A stretch of DNA of 64,000 nt from Flavobacterium ginsenosidimutans (GCF_003254625.1 NZ_QJRJ01000073.1:124001-188000); one strand, 5' to 3'. Shown: positions 16,514 through 25,609, counted from the stretch's first letter. Notes: generated by a model not told the origin, from the sequence alone. Numbers and translations are program-made.

Positions 16514-18730
16514 TTAAACACTTGCATAAGCTTCAGATTCTTTTGCTGGCGGGGCAATTGCCCCTTGCGGAAATAATTGGCAGGCACAGACTTTAAACTC
16601 AGGAATTTTAGAAATTGGATCCAAAGTTCCTGGTGTTAGCTGATTTGCAGATTTGTGTCCCGGCCAGTGATACGGAATGAAAACAGTATCTTTTCTAATA
16701 GTTTCTACAATATTTGCTGGAAAAATCCCTTCGCCTCTACGCGTTACTACTCGAACTAATTCACGTTGTTTAATATTATATTTTGTGGCCATTTCTGGAT
16801 GGATTTCGACCATTGGTTCCGGAAACTGATCCACTAATTTTCCAATTCTTCGGGTTTGCGTTCCACTCAAATATTGCGAAACTACACGTCCAGTTGTCAG
16901 TGTTATTGGATATTCATCATCGGTAACTTCACCCGGAAGTTTATATGGCGCGGGATTAAAATGCGCTTTCCCGTCAGGTGTTTTAAACTTTTTATCTTCC
17001 CAAAGTCTTGGTGTTCCTGGATGATCTTCAGTTGGACAAGGCCAGAAAACGCCCATATTATCTTCTACTTTTTTATATGTGATTCCGAAATAATCTGCTG
17101 TACCTCCTTTTGAAGCTACACGTAATTCATTGAAAATTTCTTCGCTATTATTGTAAGTAAATTTATCTTTTTCGCCCAAACGTTCAGCAATTTCTAATAA
17201 AATCGAAGTGTCTGTTCTTGCTTCACCCGGTGGCGTAACGGCTTGCCTGATTCGAATAACGCGTCCTTCTGCAGAAGTTGTTGTTCCTTCTTCTTCTTCC
17301 TGTAAAGAGCCTGCTAAAACAATATCCGCATGTCTTGCAGTTTCATTCAAGAAGAAATCAATACATACATAAAACTCTAATTTTTCTAAAGCTGATCGCA
17401 CATAATTATTGTTTGGAAGCGAAACCAACGGATTAAAACAAATAGAAATTAAGCCTTTTATTTCATCTCTATGAATTGCTTCGATAATTTCGTAAGCTGT
17501 GAGTCCTTTTCCTGGTAAATCTTTTTCATCAATTCCCCAAACTTCAGAAATATATTTTCTATGTTCTGGATTTTCAATATCTCTGTTTCCTGGCAATTGA
17601 TCGCATTTATGTCCGTGCTCCCTGCCACCCTGACCATTTCCTTGTCCTGTAATTGTTCCGTAACCACAATACGGTTTTCCGATTCTTCCAGTTGCTAAAA
17701 CCAAATTGATACAGCCTACAACATTATCTACGCCTTTTGAATGGTGCTCAATTCCTCTTGCATGCAATAAAAAGCTAGTTTTTGCTTTTCCCCATAATTC
17801 GGCAGCAGCTTTTATTTTTTCCTTGTCAATTCCAGTTACTTCTTCTGCCCATTCTAAAGTATAATCTTTTACGGCATCAATTGTTTCTTGAAATCCAGAT
17901 GTATAATTATCGATAAAATCATGATCGAGCATATCGTGATCTACCAAATATTTCAACATTGCGCCATATAAAGCCGAATCTGTTCCGGGTTTTACATCAA
18001 GATGAATATCGGCAGTTCTAGCCAGCGGAATCATTCTTGGATCTATAACAATCAATTTTGCGCCACGATCTCTGGCTTTCCAAATCCAATGAGTAAGAGT
18101 TGGAAATGTTTCACTGATATTGGCGCCTGTTACAATAATGACTTCAGCATATTCTAAATCAGAATAATTGTTTGAAGCTCGGTCTAAACCAAATGCTTTT
18201 TTATTTCCTGCACCAGCGCTTACCATACAAAGTCTGCCGTTATAATCCAGATTTCTTGTTTTTAAGGCAACGCGGGCAAACTTTCCAACTAAATAACTTT
18301 TTTCATTGGTTAATGAAACGCCAGAAAGCATTGAGAATGCGTGTTTTCCGTATTTCTCCTGAATTCTTTTTATTTCAGAAACCGTTTTGTCCATCGCGTC
18401 ATCCCAGGAAACTTTCTCAAAACCTTTTCCTTCTACTCTTTGTATTGGATGCAAAAGACGATCTGGATGATTATTTTGAAGATAACGCTGTACTCCTTTT
18501 GGGCATAAACGACCTTCATTAAAAGGAAATTCCATCCATGGCTCAAAACCTACAACTTTGTTTTCTTTCACCATTAATTGAATGCCGCATTGCATACCAC
18601 AGAAACAGCAATGCGTTTTTACAACTTCATCTGGTTCATCTCTTCCTGCATAACCGTCTACTGGCGCGTAGTTTAAATGCGGTCCAAAGTCATCTATTAT
18701 TTTCTCTATTGATACTGGTAGTTTTGCCAT
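16514..18730 (-). CDS. Molybdopterin oxidoreductase, probable nitrate reductase catalytic subunit
   Basis: The 738-residue enzyme has a 4Fe-4S site at Cys41, 44, 48 and 76 and a likely Mo ligand at Cys168 ([10 protein letters not shown]), placing it with Nap, Nas and formate dehydrogenase types. [15 protein letters not shown] and the C-terminal molydopterin-binding domain (YPITLTTGR, then HPEMA) are typical. There is no Tat signal, so it acts in the cytoplasm. Two NarK-type transporters in the same operon argue for nitrate as substrate. Formate or another oxyanion cannot be excluded. It differs from the fused enzyme at 1241 in having separate electron-transfer partners. Confidence 0.85.
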   Translation of the reverse strand: MAKLPVSIEKIIDDFGPHLNYAPVDGYAGRDEPDEVVKTHCCFCGMQCGIQLMVKENKVVGFEPWMEFPFNEGRLCPKGVQRYLQNNHPDRLLHPIQRVEGKGFEKVSWDDAMDKTVSEIKRIQEKYGKHAFSMLSGVSLTNEKSYLVGKFARVALKTRNLDYNGRLCMVSAGAGNKKAFGLDRASNNYSDLEYAEVIIVTGANISETFPTLTHWIWKARDRGAKLIVIDPRMIPLARTADIHLDVKPGTDSALYGAMLKYLVDHDMLDHDFIDNYTSGFQETIDAVKDYTLEWAEEVTGIDKEKIKAAAELWGKAKTSFLLHARGIEHHSKGVDNVVGCINLVLATGRIGKPYCGYGTITGQGNGQGGREHGHKCDQLPGNRDIENPEHRKYISEVWGIDEKDLPGKGLTAYEIIEAIHRDEIKGLISICFNPLVSLPNNNYVRSALEKLEFYVCIDFFLNETARHADIVLAGSLQEEEEGTTTSAEGRVIRIRQAVTPPGEARTDTSILLEIAERLGEKDKFTYNNSEEIFNELRVASKGGTADYFGITYKKVEDNMGVFWPCPTEDHPGTPRLWEDKKFKTPDGKAHFNPAPYKLPGEVTDDEYPITLTTGRVVSQYLSGTQTRRIGKLVDQFPEPMVEIHPEMATKYNIKQRELVRVVTRRGEGIFPANIVETIRKDTVFIPYHWPGHKSANQLTPGTLDPISKIPEFKVCACQLFPQGAIAPPAKESEAYASV

Positions 18731-18734
18731 TTTT

Positions 18735-18870
18735 TTTAGTTTTCAGTCTCAGTCCCAGTGTCAGTTTAAATTGTAAACCGCTAAATGTGACTGCATACTT
18801 TTTATTAGTTTTCAGTTTTCAGTCTCGGCCTCAATTTAATCTGTAAACTGAATACTGCTACTGAATACTT
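18735..18870. repeat. CAGTCTCAGT-type intergenic repeat
   Basis: Several copies of TTTTCAGT, CAGTCTC and CTGAATACT, partly inverted, fill the gap between the molybdopterin subunit gene and the membrane subunit gene. It belongs to the family seen at 4757-4845. Confidence 0.65.
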
Positions 18871-18880
18871 TTTAAATAAA

Positions 18881-19930
18881 TTATCCAAATAAATTACCGC
18901 CTTCTAATCTGGCTTTTAAATGTGCTTGTGCTAAGCGCGATCTTTTTCCCTCAGGACTTAAATCAAGATGAGAAGTTCCATCTTCATGAGTAAAATCGAA
19001 ACCTAATTGTTTGGTTACAATTTTTAAATCTTCGATATGAAGTTGAGTTGCAAATTCATCGCCTGTATGAGGGCAAACAGCCATTCCTTTTTTAATTCCC
19101 TCTTGCTTATAAATATGTGCTCCAATTTGCGCGGGACGCTGAATGATGTGGAAGAATTTCCCAAACGGAATCCAAAGCAAAAACATAATTACTGTTACAC
19201 AATGAATTACAGCGAGAAAATCATAAGCGAAACCTTTCATGAATTGATACGAATAAGTCAAACACAATCCAGTAACGGAAATCGCTATTAATAAAATAAG
19301 AGGCAATAAATCACCCTCAAATGTTTGTGTTGCAATAAGTCCAGGATTGGTTAATCTTCTTCTTAAATAATAAACTGAACCAATTATAACAAGCCATGAA
19401 GACCAGTTTAATGCATGAAAAATCAGAAATGCTAAAAATGAATTTATTTGAAAATCCATCATTTTGAATCCGAAGAAATGTGCTTCGTAAATGGAAATGG
19501 AATTGGGTGCTAATGTAAAATGAATCCATCCAAATGTTAGCGGAATTGTAATCGCAAAAGCGGATAAACATCCTATGGCAATACAAAAATGGGCAAACCA
19601 GCGCCATTTGCTTCTCGGATAAATAAATCTCTGAACTAAAATATTCTGTACCGATTCTTTTCCTAAAAACCATAAATGTGAAAACACTTTTCCGGTAAAA
19701 AGAAATTTAAGACTCCTTTTAAAGTACATCCAAGTTGGAGGTCTTTGAAGCCAAACTGTGTATCGATAAACGATTCCAAAGAATGCAAATACAGTTCCGA
19801 AGAGGTATGTTACGAGAGCAGCATCAAAATTTTGCAACTGCCTTGAACCGTAAAATACTAGTATAATTGTAAGTATAGAAACCAGTGATGCAACCAGTAA
19901 AGCTTTGGTATTAAACGTTTTCTTTTTCAT
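18881..19930 (-). CDS. NarI-like quinol-oxidising membrane subunit
   Basis: The protein has 349 residues with about seven hydrophobic segments (near 13-32, 38-58, 112-135, 160-185, 205-225 and 235-255) and a soluble C-terminal tail of about 75 residues. Histidines within or next to helices (HLWFLG, HFCIAIG, HALNW, HCVTVIMF) could bind heme b. Size and setting match the membrane gamma-type subunits that feed quinol electrons to nitrate reductases. The tail, with PHTGDEFATQLHIEDL, has no function I recognise. Confidence 0.75.
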   Translation of the reverse strand: MKKKTFNTKALLVASLVSILTIILVFYGSRQLQNFDAALVTYLFGTVFAFFGIVYRYTVWLQRPPTWMYFKRSLKFLFTGKVFSHLWFLGKESVQNILVQRFIYPRSKWRWFAHFCIAIGCLSAFAITIPLTFGWIHFTLAPNSISIYEAHFFGFKMMDFQINSFLAFLIFHALNWSSWLVIIGSVYYLRRRLTNPGLIATQTFEGDLLPLILLIAISVTGLCLTYSYQFMKGFAYDFLAVIHCVTVIMFLLWIPFGKFFHIIQRPAQIGAHIYKQEGIKKGMAVCPHTGDEFATQLHIEDLKIVTKQLGFDFTHEDGTSHLDLSPEGKRSRLAQAHLKARLEGGNLFG

Positions 19931-19959
19931 CCTTAATTTTTATTTTAATGATTACTTCT

Positions 19960-21552
19960 TTAACTTGGTTTCTCGCAATTCTTACGATTGTAAAACCACC
20001 AATTGATACCTGTAGCTAATATAGTAAAAAAAGAAACACCAATAAAGAATTGATTTACAGTACCATTAGCCGAAATATTATTTCCTATTAATTTAGAAAA
20101 GATAAATGGCCCAAATGCCGCAATTGCAGCTGTCCAACCAATAACTCCTGCTGCCTGACGAGGATTCTCTTTAAAAATAATTGGATATTGTCTGAAGGTT
20201 CCAGCATTTCCAATTCCGGTAAAAAAGAACATTGCTAAAATTACTGCTACAAAAAGAGGAAACTTATCCATACTTGTCGGTGCAACTAATCCTTGAGTTA
20301 CTAAAATAATAGCTCCTGCCAAAATTCCTAAACCTGTTATGGTTGTCAATACGGCTCCTCCTACTTTATCTGCAACAAATCCAAAAGCAATTCGGCTGGC
20401 AGAACCTATTAACGGTCCATAAAAAGCATATACTAAAGGATCTGGCGCATTTGGAAAATCTCCATATAAAAATTTAATCATTAATGGAAAAGCGGCAGAT
20501 AAACCTGCAAAAGTTCCAAAAGTCATTACGTATGTAATTGTACAATACCAAGTATGTTTATTTGAGAAAATATCCAATTGCTCTTTTACAGAAGCCTTCA
20601 TCGGTATACTTCTTAAATAAAACCAGCTTATAAATGCCATAATTATTAGAAATGGCGCGTACCAAAATGCTGCAGATTGCAAATAAATTGGTTTGTTTTT
20701 TACCGCTGTATTTTCGGCGCTAATGTTGTTTATTATTTTCTCTGCTAATTTTGGATTTGCATTTGCAATCGCTTTTGCTTTTGCCTTAACAGGAAGTGAA
20801 GCAAAAACAACCGCATTGTCTTGCGAGTTCACGGCCGTACTTACAGAATCAACAATGTTTTTCTTTACATTAGAAAGAATTTTCGTTTGTACTTGACTAT
20901 CTAAAGCAACAAAAACTTCTTTTTGTTTTTCAATTGAAGAATTTTGGAAAACAGTTAACGTTTCTTTCGGATCGATGCTTGTAAAAACGGTCGAAGCTCC
21001 AAAAATTCCGACGCTTATTACTAATGGCGTAACGAATTGTGCTATTGAAACACCAAAATTTCCAATTCCTGCCTGAATTCCTAATGCAGTTCCTTTTAAT
21101 CTTTGAGGAAAAAACAAACTTGTACTTGGCATATAAGAAGAAAAATCTCCACCGCCAAAACCAGTTGTAAAAGCCAAAACTGCAAAAACCCAGAAAGGCG
21201 TATTTACATTCATAATTGCAAAACCAATTCCGATTACGGGAATTAATTTAATTGCTGTCGCCAAAGAAATAATATGTCGCGTTCCAAAAATAGGAAGCAG
21301 AAATGTGTGAATAATTCGCAATAATCCGGCAGCTAATCCCGGTATTGCAGTTAACCAAAAAAGCTGATCTTTAGAAAAATTAAATCCTAATCCAGGCAGT
21401 TTTACTGCTATAACACTCATCATGAACCATGAGGCAAATGATAATACTAATGTAATTGTTGTAATTGTTAAAGTTCTCCATGCAATTTTACTTCCGTCAG
21501 AATTCCAATATGCTTCATCTTCGGGGTTCCATTTGTCTAACCAAGTTTTCAT
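19960..21552 (-). CDS. narK: NarK-type nitrate/nitrite transporter with a large soluble insertion
   Basis: This 530-residue major facilitator protein has about twelve helices and the nitrate signature GIGNFGVSIAQF in the helix-5 region. Residues about 190-300 form a hydrophilic, Lys/Ala/Asn-rich insertion with predicted helical character, absent from standard 430-460-residue NarK proteins. The other transporter genes in this operon have an unrelated insertion at a different place. It follows the next narK gene by 19 nt. Confidence 0.9.
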   Translation of the reverse strand: MKTWLDKWNPEDEAYWNSDGSKIAWRTLTITTITLVLSFASWFMMSVIAVKLPGLGFNFSKDQLFWLTAIPGLAAGLLRIIHTFLLPIFGTRHIISLATAIKLIPVIGIGFAIMNVNTPFWVFAVLAFTTGFGGGDFSSYMPSTSLFFPQRLKGTALGIQAGIGNFGVSIAQFVTPLVISVGIFGASTVFTSIDPKETLTVFQNSSIEKQKEVFVALDSQVQTKILSNVKKNIVDSVSTAVNSQDNAVVFASLPVKAKAKAIANANPKLAEKIINNISAENTAVKNKPIYLQSAAFWYAPFLIIMAFISWFYLRSIPMKASVKEQLDIFSNKHTWYCTITYVMTFGTFAGLSAAFPLMIKFLYGDFPNAPDPLVYAFYGPLIGSASRIAFGFVADKVGGAVLTTITGLGILAGAIILVTQGLVAPTSMDKFPLFVAVILAMFFFTGIGNAGTFRQYPIIFKENPRQAAGVIGWTAAIAAFGPFIFSKLIGNNISANGTVNQFFIGVSFFTILATGINWWFYNRKNCEKPS

Positions 21553-21571
21553 CTCTATTTCAATTTAATTT

Positions 21572-23050
21572 TTAATGATTGTCTTCTATTTCTCTTGTAA
21601 AATCGGGTGATTTACTTCGCATCGCATTTATGATTGTTCTGTGCATCCATACTAAACAAAGAACAGAAACCAGAAATATGAATATCCATGAGCTTGTCCA
21701 GAGTCCAGTATAAGTGAGAAGATAGCCAAAGATTATTGGACCGAAGAAACCTCCTAATCCACCAATCAAACCAACCATTCCGCCCACTACTCCAACTTCA
21801 TTAGGAAAATATTCTGGAATGTGTTTGTAAACAGCCGCTTTTCCAATACCCCAAGAAATTCCTATCAGCGTTACCAAAACAACGTACACCCAAAGATTGG
21901 CGCTGAAGTTGATTTGGGTAATTCCTTTTGCTAATAATTCTTTCTTTTTTACTTCCTGATTTTGTTTTACAATGATTTCCTGCCAAGATTTTTTTACAGG
22001 GAAAACAGAAGATTCGCTATTTATTTCCAGATCTTTTTTAGTGTTGATTTGATGTGATTTTCCGTTGACTATTATTTTATCTGCCGAAATTTCTGTTACC
22101 GTCCCATTACTTAAAGACATAACTCCAGGGCCCGCAGTGAAGATTTCCATTTTTGGAAACATCAATAAAAAACTGATTACGATTGATGAGCCCAAAACCC
22201 AATACATCACTTTTCTCGCTCCAAATTTATCTGAGAGATAACCTCCAAAAGCCCTTATAACTCCTGATGGAAGACTGAACATTGTAGCAAACATACCGCC
22301 CATTACTAAAGTGGTATTGTAGACATTCATGAAATTTGGAAGAAGCCACTGCGAGTAGGCTACAAAAAATCCGAAAACTAAAAAGTAATACGCACCAAAG
22401 CGCCACACTCTGACCTTTTTAAGCGGAGACATAAGTTCTCCCATAGTTTTTGAAATACCATGATTGGTTTTGTTTTTAGCAAAAACAATAAAAAGAATTC
22501 CGATAATTACTAGTATGGATGCGTATATAACTGGAAGCATTTTCCAGCCGTTAAGTGGGTCACTTTCAGATAAATTATTTAATAAGGTAGGCGCAATAAA
22601 AGTGGTAATGGCTGCACCGGCATTTCCCATTCCGAAGATTCCTAAGGCTCTTCCTTGCCATTCTTTTGGATACCAAATTGAAGTGTATCCTATCCCAACG
22701 GCGAAACTGGTTCCAACTAATCCGAAGAAAAAACTTAGAACTGCAAAACTCCAAAAGGAATTTGCAAAAGGAAGTAAAAAAAGCGGCACAGAACATAGGA
22801 GTAGTAAAACCGAAAAAACATATTTGCCACCATACTTATCTGTTAAAATTCCTATTGGCAGTCTGAAAACAGAACCTGAAAGAATAGGAATTCCGAGAAG
22901 CCAACCAATTTCTACTACAGTAAAATTGAATATTCCTTTATCAGCCAAAAAAGTGATCAAAACGCCATTTAATGTCCAACATGCAAAACATACGGTAAAA
23001 GCTAAGGTATTAAGAAATAAAATTCGGTGAGATTGAGACAAATTATTCAT
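21572..23050 (-). CDS. narK: NarK-type nitrate/nitrite transporter
   Basis: This 492-residue major facilitator protein has substrate-region arginines in SVFRLPIG (Arg63) and GVIRAFGGYLSDKFGARK (Arg266), and the nitrate signature GMGNAGAAITTF at 140-151. Residues about 303-385 form a hydrophilic insertion with beta-strand character (NGTVTEISADKIIVNGK), followed by a Lys-rich segment. It is the first gene of the operon running to 15140, behind the TGA-N6-TCA palindrome. The gene upstream (23268-24750) is a broken close paralogue. Confidence 0.92.
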   Translation of the reverse strand: MNNLSQSHRILFLNTLAFTVCFACWTLNGVLITFLADKGIFNFTVVEIGWLLGIPILSGSVFRLPIGILTDKYGGKYVFSVLLLLCSVPLFLLPFANSFWSFAVLSFFFGLVGTSFAVGIGYTSIWYPKEWQGRALGIFGMGNAGAAITTFIAPTLLNNLSESDPLNGWKMLPVIYASILVIIGILFIVFAKNKTNHGISKTMGELMSPLKKVRVWRFGAYYFLVFGFFVAYSQWLLPNFMNVYNTTLVMGGMFATMFSLPSGVIRAFGGYLSDKFGARKVMYWVLGSSIVISFLLMFPKMEIFTAGPGVMSLSNGTVTEISADKIIVNGKSHQINTKKDLEINSESSVFPVKKSWQEIIVKQNQEVKKKELLAKGITQINFSANLWVYVVLVTLIGISWGIGKAAVYKHIPEYFPNEVGVVGGMVGLIGGLGGFFGPIIFGYLLTYTGLWTSSWIFIFLVSVLCLVWMHRTIINAMRSKSPDFTREIEDNH

Positions 23051-23103
23051 AAACTATGTAGATTACCTGAATATAATCGAGTGATTATCATCAATTATGC
23101 AAG

Positions 23104-23111
23104 CAAAATTA
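23104..23111 (-). promoter_or_regulatory. -7 element of the narK operon promoter
   Basis: On the minus strand TAATTTTG matches TAnnTTTG. It lies 54 nt before the narK start codon and gives a predicted transcription start near 23100. Confidence 0.55.
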
Positions 23112-23130
23112 TAGTCTCAATCTGATAATT

Positions 23131-23150
23131 TATATGACATATATCATATA
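23131..23150 (-). promoter_or_regulatory. CRP/FNR-type palindrome upstream of the narK operon
   Basis: TATATGA (23131-23137), a 6-nt spacer, and TCATATA (23144-23150) form a perfect inverted repeat with the TGA-N6-TCA core of the CRP/FNR family. Its centre is about 40 nt upstream of the predicted transcription start, close to the class II activator position of -41.5. The Crp/Fnr gene at 359-1063 is the obvious candidate regulator. Confidence 0.6.
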
Positions 23151-23212
23151 AAAGATATTTTTATCTTATTTTAAAACATCCTAAATAACAGAAAATGAAT
23201 ACCTTTTAAAAT

Positions 23213-23250
23213 AGAAAAAGCCTTTTCTGTATTTAGAAAAGGCTTTTTCT
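23213..23250 (-). terminator. Strong hairpin terminator after the broken narK copy
   Basis: AGAAAAAGCCTTTTCT at 23213-23228 and its exact complement at 23235-23250 give a 16-bp stem with a 6-nt loop. It lies just past the stop codon of the minus-strand gene, with T-rich sequence following on that strand. Confidence 0.8.
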
Positions 23251-23267
23251 GTTTTTATAAATCTATT

Positions 23268-24750
23268 TTAATGTTTTCGATCCATATCTTTAGCAAATTC
23301 TGGTGATTTCTCTTTCATCAAATTCACAACAACACGATGCATCCATATTAAACAAATAAGAGAAACTGCCAAAATAAACATCCATGAACTTGTCCAGAAA
23401 CCAGTTGTACTTAAAAGATAACCGAAGATAATTGGTCCAACAAATCCACCTAAACCGCCGAGTAAGCCAACCATTCCACCTACAACGCCAACTTCATTTG
23501 GAAAATAATCCGGAATATGTTTATACACCGCTGCAGAGCCAATTCCCCACGCAGAACCAATCAGAATTACTAAAACTAAATAAATCCAAATATTGGCTTC
23601 AAAATGAATTTGGGTAATTCCTTCTGCCAATAAATCTTTCTTTTGAACTTGCTGATTCTGCTCTACTACAACTTGTTGCCAAGACTTTTTTGATGGGAAA
23701 AATTTGCTGTGTGCAGCATTTTTATCTTCTTGAATTATCGGATAGGTTTTATCGCCAATAACAATTTTATCGTTTGAAACTTCGGTAACTGTTCCCGCTT
23801 TTGCTGCTGTAATACCAGAACCAGATGTTGTAATATCCATTTTTGGAAACATCAGCAGAAAACTTAAAACAACTGAAGAACTCAAAACCCAATACATTAC
23901 TTTTCTCGCACCAAAACGATCAGATAAAAATCCGCCATAAGCTCTAATAACTCCAGATGGCAAACTAAATATGGCAGCAAAAATTCCACCCATAACCAAA
24001 GTCGTATGATATACGTTTAAAAAATTGGGAAGCAACCATTGCGAAAATGTTACAAATGAACCAAAAACAAGAAAATAATATAATCCAAAACGCCAAACTC
24101 GGATACTTTTAAGCGGTGTAAAAACTTGATTTATTGTTTTAGGTGCTGCTTCAATTTTTTTATTTTTTGTAAAAATCAAAAAAACAATTCCCATAGCAAG
24201 CAAAACACTTGCATAAATAATTGGAAGCCATTTCCAGCCATTTCCAGCCATTTTCTGGATCATTTTCCGAGAATTTTGTCAGTAATGTCGGCGCTAGAAA
24301 AGTAGTCAGTGCAGCGCCAGAATTTCCCATTCCGAAAATACCTAAGGCTCTTCCTTGCCATTCTTTTGGATAATAAACTGAAGTATAGCCTACGCCAATG
24401 GCAAAACTAGTTCCTACCATTCCGAATAAAAAACTCAAAATCGCAAACGTCCAGAAATTATAAGCAAAAGGTAAAAGAAATAATGGAATTGAACTCAAGA
24501 TTAATAAACAAGAAAAAACCGGTTTCCCTCCAAATTTATCTGTGAGAATTCCCATTGGCAAACGCATTACCGAACCTGTTAAAATCGGAATCCCGAGAAG
24601 CCACCCTATCTCGACGACACTCCATTCAAAAATACCACGATCGTTTAAAAAAGTTACTAATACTCCATTTAACGTCCAGCAGGCAAAACAAATTATAAAT
24701 GCTAACGTATTGAAAAAAAGAATGCGATGTGATTGGGAAAGATCAGACAT
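23268..24750 (-). pseudogene. narK: NarK-type nitrate/nitrite transporter broken by a 10-bp tandem duplication
   Basis: Two overlapping frames together equal one transporter of about 493 residues, closely similar to the intact protein at 21572-23050. The N-terminal part (24160-24750) ends in nonsense after GWKWL, and the C-terminal part (23268-24263) resumes at GWKWLPIIYAS. At the junction the 10-bp unit AGCCATTTCC (plus strand, 24226-24245) is present twice, followed by a partial third copy. Removing one unit restores a continuous frame reading ENGWKWLPIIYAS. Slippage on the repeat could switch the gene on and off, or the duplication may be a recent inactivation or an assembly error. Confidence 0.85.
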
Positions 24751-25186
24751 AGAAAAATAGTGTTAGAATTATTACTGAAAAATTTAACCTATAAATCAAT
24801 ATTGCAGAAATATTTCAATTTTCCTGCTAAAAATAAGAATGTATTAAAATTAGAAAAAAAACAGTTAAAACACTAATAATAAACAATATAACAAAATTTA
24901 AAATTATTGCTAAATAACTTACTATCGTTTGCCTTAAATTGTGTATCAACTCATTCTGAAACATTTACAAGACGTTTTTAGAGCTTTTACATATCTTACA
25001 AAGTATTAAAAACAAGCATTTTAAATGTAAAATACTACAATTTTGCACTTCAATTAAAAAATAAATTAACATTTTTTTTAAATCAAACAACACATACAAT
25101 CACTTAAAAAACAAGGCATTAAGAATTGTTTTTTAAGTGATTTCCAATTCTAAAAAAGACTTTTTTCAAAAAAAATCGTCTAAACT
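24751..25186. other. Long AT-rich intergenic stretch with one strong hairpin
   Basis: No convincing coding frame is seen on either strand. The only structured element is the 17-bp inverted repeat at 25098-25142. The remainder, between the broken narK gene and the SusC-operon promoter, shows nothing recognisable. Confidence 0.6.
25098..25142. repeat. Perfect 17-bp inverted repeat
   Basis: AATCACTTAAAAAACAA (25098-25114) is exactly complementary to 25126-25142, with an 11-nt loop. It ends 45 nt before the -33 element of the SusC-operon promoter. It may be a terminator that insulates the promoter or a protein-binding site. Confidence 0.6.
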
Positions 25187-25217
25187 TTTGGTTTTTATTA
25201 TATAAAATTTAACTTTG
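25187..25217 (+). promoter_or_regulatory. Promoter of the SusC-sulfatase operon
   Basis: TTTG at 25187-25190 and TAACTTTG at 25210-25217 match the Bacteroidota -33 and -7 (TAnnTTTG) elements with a 19-nt spacer. The cysE promoter at 42816-42846 has the same -7 box and exactly the same spacer. Confidence 0.75.
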
Positions 25218-25218
25218 T

Positions 25219-25233
25219 CTATAGGATTAGTAG
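25219..25233 (+). promoter_or_regulatory. CTATAGGATTAGTAG element at the transcription start (SusC operon)
   Basis: This imperfect palindrome (CTA..TAG outer arms) lies one base after the -7 box and is conserved with one substitution at 42848-42862 in front of cysE. Its position over the start site suggests a repressor operator. Rrf2-type regulators such as CymR control sulfur genes in other bacteria, but the identity here is unknown. Confidence 0.5.
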
Positions 25234-25272
25234 AGTTTAAAATAATATTTCCAACTATAAAAAACTATTATT

Positions 25273-25359
25273 GTGAAAACAACAGAAAGCATATCGCGTT
25301 ACATTCTTCCTAAAAAATACACTTATAGCACTATTTGTTATATGTGTATCTGTTGTTAA
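25273..25359 (+). CDS. Cys-rich leader peptide of the SusC-sulfatase operon (28 residues)
   Basis: From GTG 25273 the frame encodes 28 residues, starting MKTTESIS and ending ICYMCICC before TAA. The cysE operon has an aligned 28-codon frame (42889-42975) ending FCYMCFCC. Identities cluster in the first residues, the PK.YTYST segment and the Cys-rich end, while other positions differ, as expected for a translated peptide. Four Cys codons within the last seven before the stop suggest a ribosome-stalling cysteine sensor. The start codon is not ATG (GTG here, TTG in the homologue), so an internal conserved ATG (25342) giving MCICC is an alternative start. Confidence 0.7.
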   Translation: MKTTESISRYILPKKYTYSTICYMCICC

Positions 25360-25434
25360 TAATCTACTTTCATTTTGTTTGCCTTTATAATTCATATCGA
25401 AGCAAAACATAAAAAACATCACCAAAAATATTTA

Positions 25435-25524
25435 ATGAATTTTAACCAAGAAATCTCTCCAATGCATTCAGATGTATTGGATCAGATTCTTGAAACCATA
25501 TCTATTATTCAACAAATTAAATAA
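25435..25524 (+). CDS. Small ORF in the SusC leader (29 residues)
   Basis: ATG 25435 opens a frame beginning MNFNQEISPMHSDVLDQI and ending IIQQIK before TAA. It is hydrophilic with helical character and has no cysteine. It lies between two Cys-rich micro-ORFs in the 5' region of the SusC operon. No homologous frame is seen before cysE, so it may be unimportant or chance. Confidence 0.3.
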   Translation: MNFNQEISPMHSDVLDQILETISIIQQIK

Positions 25525-25545
25525 CTAACAACTAAAAAGACAAAA

Positions 25546-25578
25546 ATGAAAACAATGCAAAGCTGTTGCTGTAAATAA
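25546..25578 (+). CDS. Poly-Cys micro-ORF MKTMQSCCCK in the SusC leader
   Basis: The ten-codon ORF contains three consecutive Cys codons (TGT TGC TGT) just before the stop. CTGTTGC at 25563-25569, which covers the first Cys codons, is complementary to GCAACAG at 25596-25602 in the loop and 3' arm of the following hairpin. Ribosome stalling on scarce cysteinyl-tRNA would prevent this pairing, as in amino-acid attenuators. The arrangement is visible in the sequence; the regulatory role is inferred. Confidence 0.6.
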   Translation: MKTMQSCCCK

Positions 25579-25583
25579 AAAAA

Positions 25584-25609
25584 GCCATTTCTGCGGCAAC
25601 AGAAATGGC
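25584..25609 (+). promoter_or_regulatory. Hairpin after the poly-Cys micro-ORF (candidate attenuator)
   Basis: GCCATTTCTG (25584-25593) and CAGAAATGGC (25600-25609) form a 10-bp stem with a 6-nt loop, six bases after the micro-ORF stop. Alternative pairing of 25596-25602 with the Cys codons would disrupt the stem. No T-run follows, so it may act through Rho or pausing rather than as a classic terminator. Confidence 0.55.

Noticed and set aside
20693..20896. 67-codon frame inside the narK gene on the opposite strand
   Set aside because: It is the shadow of the Lys/Ala-rich insertion of the transporter.
24160..24263. Programmed frameshift in the narK paralogue
   Set aside because: There is no slippery heptamer; the direct 10-bp duplication explains the frame change fully.
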